The notes under the pieces are model-generated. The model saw only the letters and a list, made by a program, of their open reading frames with translations. It made no database searches and was not told the origin of the DNA. From Methanosarcina baikalica (GTDB lineage Archaea > Halobacteriota > Methanosarcinia > Methanosarcinales > Methanosarcinaceae), in assembly GCF_031461075.1 (NCBI RefSeq), contig NZ_JAVKPK010000067.1, positions 1 through 18,658 of the forward strand: a DNA stretch of 18,658 nucleotides, given 5' to 3'. Shown here one piece after another: positions 15,512-18,658 of this stretch (position 1 is the stretch's first letter; each line of letters begins with the position of its first letter). The translations under genes were made by a program, and so were the position numbers.

Positions 15512-16265
15512 TCATGAAAGGTGGACAAAACGTCTTTCTCGCGAGATGTCTGCTGCATGGGCGATCGCCAGAAAGGACATGCGGATCTACTACCTCAAGC
15601 CCAATATCATCGTATCCGGAATCTTCTTCCCGCTCTTTATGTTCCTGGCCTTTGCCCTTGGGAAGAACGTCCCGCCCGGTACCCTCATCCCGGGGCTAAT
15701 CTCGATCACTCTCCTGTTTTCGGCTTCATCTATAGAGCCGGTCTCGATACCTATCGAACGGCGGGTAAAGACCTTTGAACGCCTGCTCTCGGCACCGATC
15801 TCCTTACATTCACTGGTATCGGGTGAAAGCCTGAGCGGTTTTCTCTATAGTCTTGGCATTGCATGTCTACCACTTGCCGTGGGCGTCATTGTGTTCGGTA
15901 CGCCTATTGTAAATGTACCGATCCTTGTTATTTCCATGTTACTTACCGCGTTCTGTTTTGCGACGCTTGGGACACTGTTCGCTGCATATCCCACCGAAAA
16001 TGTGGGTGAGGTTATGTCCCTGCTCAACACGGTCAGGCTGCCGCTTATTTTTATTTCCGGTGTTTTTATCCCGATATCTACTATGCCCAAGATCGGCCGG
16101 GAGATCGCACTGATATCCCCCCTTACTTACGGGAATGATATGATCGAGTATGCGTATACCGGTAAATCGCTTTTTTCACCATTGCTGGATATTATGGTGC
16201 TGGTGATCTTCATACTTATTTTCCAGATCACGGCAAATTACCTTTACAAGAAGTTTAACGAGTGA
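15489..16265 (+). CDS. ABC-2 type transporter permease
   Basis: This is the membrane partner of the ATPase before it, 258 residues from the ATG at 15489. About six membrane helices can be seen: IIVSGIFFPLFMFLAFALG, LIPGLISITLLFSASS, FLYSLGIACLPLAVGVIVFG, VPILVISMLLTAFCFATLG, LPLIFISGVFIPISTMP and LLDIMVLVIFILIFQI. The cytoplasmic stretch PVSIPIERRVKTFERLLSAP between helices 2 and 3 matches the coupling region of ABC-2 permeases. Several starts are possible: GTG 15486, ATG 15489 or ATG 15498. The last has a GGTGAT SD at 7-base spacing, and all overlap the ATPase gene. Codon use is shared with the ATPase, so the two moved together. The substrate is unknown. Confidence 0.9.
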   Translation: MESMQSIDHERWTKRLSREMSAAWAIARKDMRIYYLKPNIIVSGIFFPLFMFLAFALGKNVPPGTLIPGLISITLLFSASSIEPVSIPIERRVKTFERLLSAPISLHSLVSGESLSGFLYSLGIACLPLAVGVIVFGTPIVNVPILVISMLLTAFCFATLGTLFAAYPTENVGEVMSLLNTVRLPLIFISGVFIPISTMPKIGREIALISPLTYGNDMIEYAYTGKSLFSPLLDIMVLVIFILIFQITANYLYKKFNE

Positions 16266-16502
16266 ATGGGGAGTGGCAAAAAAGTATCTGGCATCAACCG
16301 ATATTAAAGAAGGAATTGATCGAAGTTTCTGCTGAGTTTCCTATTGCTAAAAGCTACGTTATTTCGCTAAAAAACTCCTCTATATATTTTTTTTTAAAAA
16401 TGAGAGTGTTAATGGCACATTAGTATTAAAGATAAAGCCAAAAATTAAAGAAAAGTAATTAAATGAATGATTGGAAACTTATTAAAAGCTGAGGAAGCCC
16501 GG
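16266..16502. other. AT-rich gap between the ABC operon and YgjP copy 2
   Basis: No gene is visible. A T-rich run at about 16380-16395 may end transcription of the ABC operon. The T-rich and A-rich DNA that follows offers only weak TATA-like matches for the next gene. Confidence 0.35.
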
Positions 16503-17240
16503 ATGAATAAAAAAGACAGCATCAAAGCCTGTGGCAGGACAATAAACTACGAAATAGTATACAGTAAGAAACGGAATAAAGCCTCAATTGTAATCAGCCC
16601 AGACCTGAAAGTTGAGTTCCGGGCTCCGCATGGCATTAGTTCTGAAACTATAAGAAAGATGGTTAGTGAGAAGGCCGAATGGATACAAAAAAAGCTTGAG
16701 TGGTTCGAGGTAAACAGGCTTCCTGATCACAAAAAGCAGTATTGTGAAGGTGAAATCTATCTTTATCTCGGCAGGGAATATCCTCTGAAAATCATAGCCT
16801 TCGATGATGTTAAAGAACCCATCGTATCTGTTAAAGATTCTGAACTGAATTTCGTAGTCCCAAAAAAAGATTCTGAAGACACACTTCCTCTCCTGATAAA
16901 AAAAGCTGTCTGGAATTTCTATAGCAAGCGTGCCGAAGAAGAAGTCGAGAAGGTTCTAAAGGTTTATTCAAAAAAACTCGGGATAGCTCCTCCGACTTTT
17001 AAGGTAAAGCATCAGAAAAGGAGATGGGGAAGTTGCTCTGCAGACAATGTTCTCAGGATTAACTTTCAGCTTGTAATGGCCCCGCCCGAACAGCTTGAGT
17101 ACGTGGTAGTGCATGAACTCTGCCATGTGATAGAGAAAAACCATTCTGCAAGGTTCTGGAAACTGGTTAAACAAATGATGCCTGATTATGAAGAATACAG
17201 AAAAAGCCTGAAAAAAGAAGGCTGGAAATATATGCTTTGA
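16503..17240 (+). CDS. YgjP-like zinc metallopeptidase-domain protein (DUF45, PF01863), copy 2
   Basis: The protein has 245 residues. The zinc site is H204-E-L-C-H208 with H214 in KNHSARFW, preceded by RRWGSCSADNVLRINFQLVMA and LEYVVVHELCH, all hallmarks of the family. The N-terminal domain (INYEIVYSKKRNKASIVIS) matches that of the first copy. The start at 16503 was preferred over an upstream in-frame codon at 16467 because GAGGA lies about eight bases before it and the length then agrees with copy 1. It sits alone here, not beside a restriction gene, about 540 bp before a DUF2971 gene. The two copies are clearly diverged, so this is an old paralogue or an independent acquisition and not a recent duplication. 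The substrate is unknown. Confidence 0.88.
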   Translation: MNKKDSIKACGRTINYEIVYSKKRNKASIVISPDLKVEFRAPHGISSETIRKMVSEKAEWIQKKLEWFEVNRLPDHKKQYCEGEIYLYLGREYPLKIIAFDDVKEPIVSVKDSELNFVVPKKDSEDTLPLLIKKAVWNFYSKRAEEEVEKVLKVYSKKLGIAPPTFKVKHQKRRWGSCSADNVLRINFQLVMAPPEQLEYVVVHELCHVIEKNHSARFWKLVKQMMPDYEEYRKSLKKEGWKYML

Positions 17241-17328
17241 AGCATTAATTTACGGATTTAAAAATTTGCAGAATCATAGTTAAGGATGTCTGAACAGGTA
17301 CCTTTCAAAACAGATTAAGAGTCTTGAC

Positions 17329-17460
17329 AGATTCTCGAATCTCTTCCTTTTGCAGATATCCATTCTTTATACACAGCATCTTTTATTTTTCGATCTTTTT
17401 TAATTTTATCCTTTATCTCTACATCTTTTAGTTTTTAGTCACCTCTTTATTTCTTTATTC
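17329..17460 (+). terminator. Palindrome and long T-rich tract after YgjP copy 2
   Basis: The 14-bp palindrome AGATTC-TC-GAATCT (17329-17342) is followed by about 115 bp very rich in T with several TTTT and TTTTT runs. Oligo-T tracts end transcription in archaea, so this is a likely termination zone for + strand transcripts. Between here and 17782 a hairpin, AAAAGTAC/GTACTTTT (17519-17526 and 17539-17546), is the only other structure seen. Confidence 0.45.
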
Positions 17461-17750
17461 AGCGAAGGCTTGTAATTCCTTTCTTTCTCTAATACCGTAA
17501 TTTAGCGTTATCCCCACTAAAAGTACAGCTAAAGAATAGTACTTTTGGACAGAACTCCTCGTATATCTGTGCAAATCCTCCAAGAGTATGCTTTCTTCGC
17601 CAATTTGAATATGTCTTCTATAATTGATCTTACAGATCTGAACTCTTTCCATTTGCTTATTTTTTGAGTTATTTTTTTCGAATATCCTCTAACATGTGCA
17701 AATATGGTATTCTCTTATAATAAATTCTTTTTTAAATTACAATTTCAAAG

Positions 17751-17761
17751 TATTTATAAAG
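17751..17761 (+). promoter_or_regulatory. TATA box of the DUF2971 gene, likely leaderless
   Basis: TATTTATAAAG is centred about 26 bp before the ATG at 17783, so transcription should begin at or next to the start codon. No SD lies between them. Confidence 0.55.
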
Positions 17762-17782
17762 AGACATATCTTATAAATCAGT

Positions 17783-18658
17783 ATGACTGAAATAAAGTAC
17801 GGTAATAATGTTTTCTATAAGTATCGACCAATTAATAAATACACTGATAGTTTGTTAATAAATAATGAACTATATTTTAATTACCCTGATAATTTCAATG
17901 ATCCATTCGACTGCAAGCTAGATTGTTACCATAAAGGTACACTCAATGAGTGGATTACATTCTTCACCCAACGTGGTATTCACCCTGTAGAAGCCCATAA
18001 CACAATCAGGGAATATTTAAAAGAAGGAATCATGAAACAGAAAAATGATGGGATTCTGCTTGATAATACAAAAAAGAATAACCTTGCACTCTATAAGGAT
18101 GTAAATGGCATACTAGATATAGGAAATAAGTTAAGACCTTGTTGCTTTAGTGAATTGAGGAATGATATTCTGATGTGGAGTCGCTATGCACAAGAGCATA
18201 CAGGTATCTGTTTAATTTTCAAGTCAGTCGATTATGGCGACCATTGTGTATTGCCATTGAATTCACCTCATTACCTCCCATTCTTTGAGGTGAATTATAC
18301 TGAGAATAAACCAAAAAAAGTTAACCTAATGGACATGAGTGATAAGGAAGAGATTATACGTTTAATGGAATTTATGAGAACTAAATCTAAAAAATGGGAA
18401 TATGAAAAGGAGCGCCGTTTACTAGCAACTATATACGATCGTGAAGGAAAAGAGACAATCAACTTTCAGAAGGATGCTCTAGCCGGCATTATTTTTGGCT
18501 TAAAAATAGAACCCGATGCTGCACGACATATAAAAGAGCTTGTTGATGAATACTATAAAGGGATAAATGTAAAATTGTATAGAACTTATGAGATTCGGGG
18601 GAAATACGAGATAGATTTTAAAGAGATTGTAGATTTTGATAAATACATAAGATTGCTT
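17783..18658 (+). CDS. DUF2971 protein, 3' end outside window
   Basis: An open frame of 292 codons reaches the right edge without a stop. The N-terminus has the family opening FYKYRPINKYTDSLL and NNELYFNYPDNFNDPFDC (about residues 11-44). The centre has CCFSELRNDILMWSRYAQ followed by HTGICLIF (about 120-147). WEYEKERRLL begins at W205, and AGIIFGLKIE follows. The order of these motifs is that of DUF2971 (PF11185), whose members are often found in defence islands and mobile DNA and whose reaction is not known. The protein is soluble and, at this length, nearly complete. The AT-rich coding sequence and solitary promoter suggest an accessory gene. A start at the first ATG is supported by the TATA box 26 bp upstream. 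Confidence 0.85.
   Translation, partial: MTEIKYGNNVFYKYRPINKYTDSLLINNELYFNYPDNFNDPFDCKLDCYHKGTLNEWITFFTQRGIHPVEAHNTIREYLKEGIMKQKNDGILLDNTKKNNLALYKDVNGILDIGNKLRPCCFSELRNDILMWSRYAQEHTGICLIFKSVDYGDHCVLPLNSPHYLPFFEVNYTENKPKKVNLMDMSDKEEIIRLMEFMRTKSKKWEYEKERRLLATIYDREGKETINFQKDALAGIIFGLKIEPDAARHIKELVDEYYKGINVKLYRTYEIRGKYEIDFKEIVDFDKYIRLL

Noticed and set aside
17455..17652. 65-codon minus-strand frame in the T-rich region
   Set aside because: No SD, contains an internal 8-bp hairpin, and no family pattern is visible.

Overview
The window looks like a piece of a methanogenic archaeon's chromosome, most likely Methanosarcina or a close relative. The reasons are a pyruvoyl-dependent arginine decarboxylase, AT-rich intergenic DNA with archaeal TATA boxes (TTTATATA type), GGAGG/GGTGA Shine-Dalgarno (SD) sites, and gene families common in Methanosarcina (YgjP-like peptidases, HyuA-like ATPases, DUF2227). 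The genus call is an inference from these traits; no search was run.

Left part (1-4.8 kb, + strand): the end of a type I restriction-modification locus. It has the C-terminal part of the specificity subunit HsdS, the complete motor/nuclease subunit HsdR, and a YgjP-like zinc peptidase. The hsdS/hsdR junction carries a 95-bp insertion flanked by copies of the junction itself. It leaves a 31-codon mini-ORF whose stop and start overlaps would keep hsdS and hsdR translationally linked.

Middle-left (5.1-8.3 kb): a protein with two possible ribbon-helix-helix segments and a thioredoxin-like C-terminus (- strand), a DMT/EamA permease (+), a small DUF2227 protein (+), and two long AT-rich gaps with hairpins and terminal-inverted-repeat structures that could be mobile-element remnants or a small RNA.

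Middle (8.3-13.4 kb, - strand): pyruvoyl-dependent arginine decarboxylase, whose stop codon lies inside a (TTTTA)14 microsatellite, then two tandem HyuA-like ASKHA ATPases that align without gaps over their first ~310 residues. No HyuB partner is present. Each of the three genes has its own plausible promoter and SD.

Right part (13.7-18.66 kb, + strand): a two-gene RelE/ParE-type toxin-antitoxin pair with ATGA overlap, a two-gene ABC exporter (DrrA-like ATPase and ABC-2 permease) whose codon use differs from its neighbours, a second YgjP-like peptidase, and a DUF2971 protein that runs off the right edge and may be made from a leaderless mRNA. Defence-type genes at both ends (type I RM and DUF2971, each next to a YgjP paralogue) with a toxin-antitoxin pair between suggest accessory DNA around a more ordinary metabolic core.
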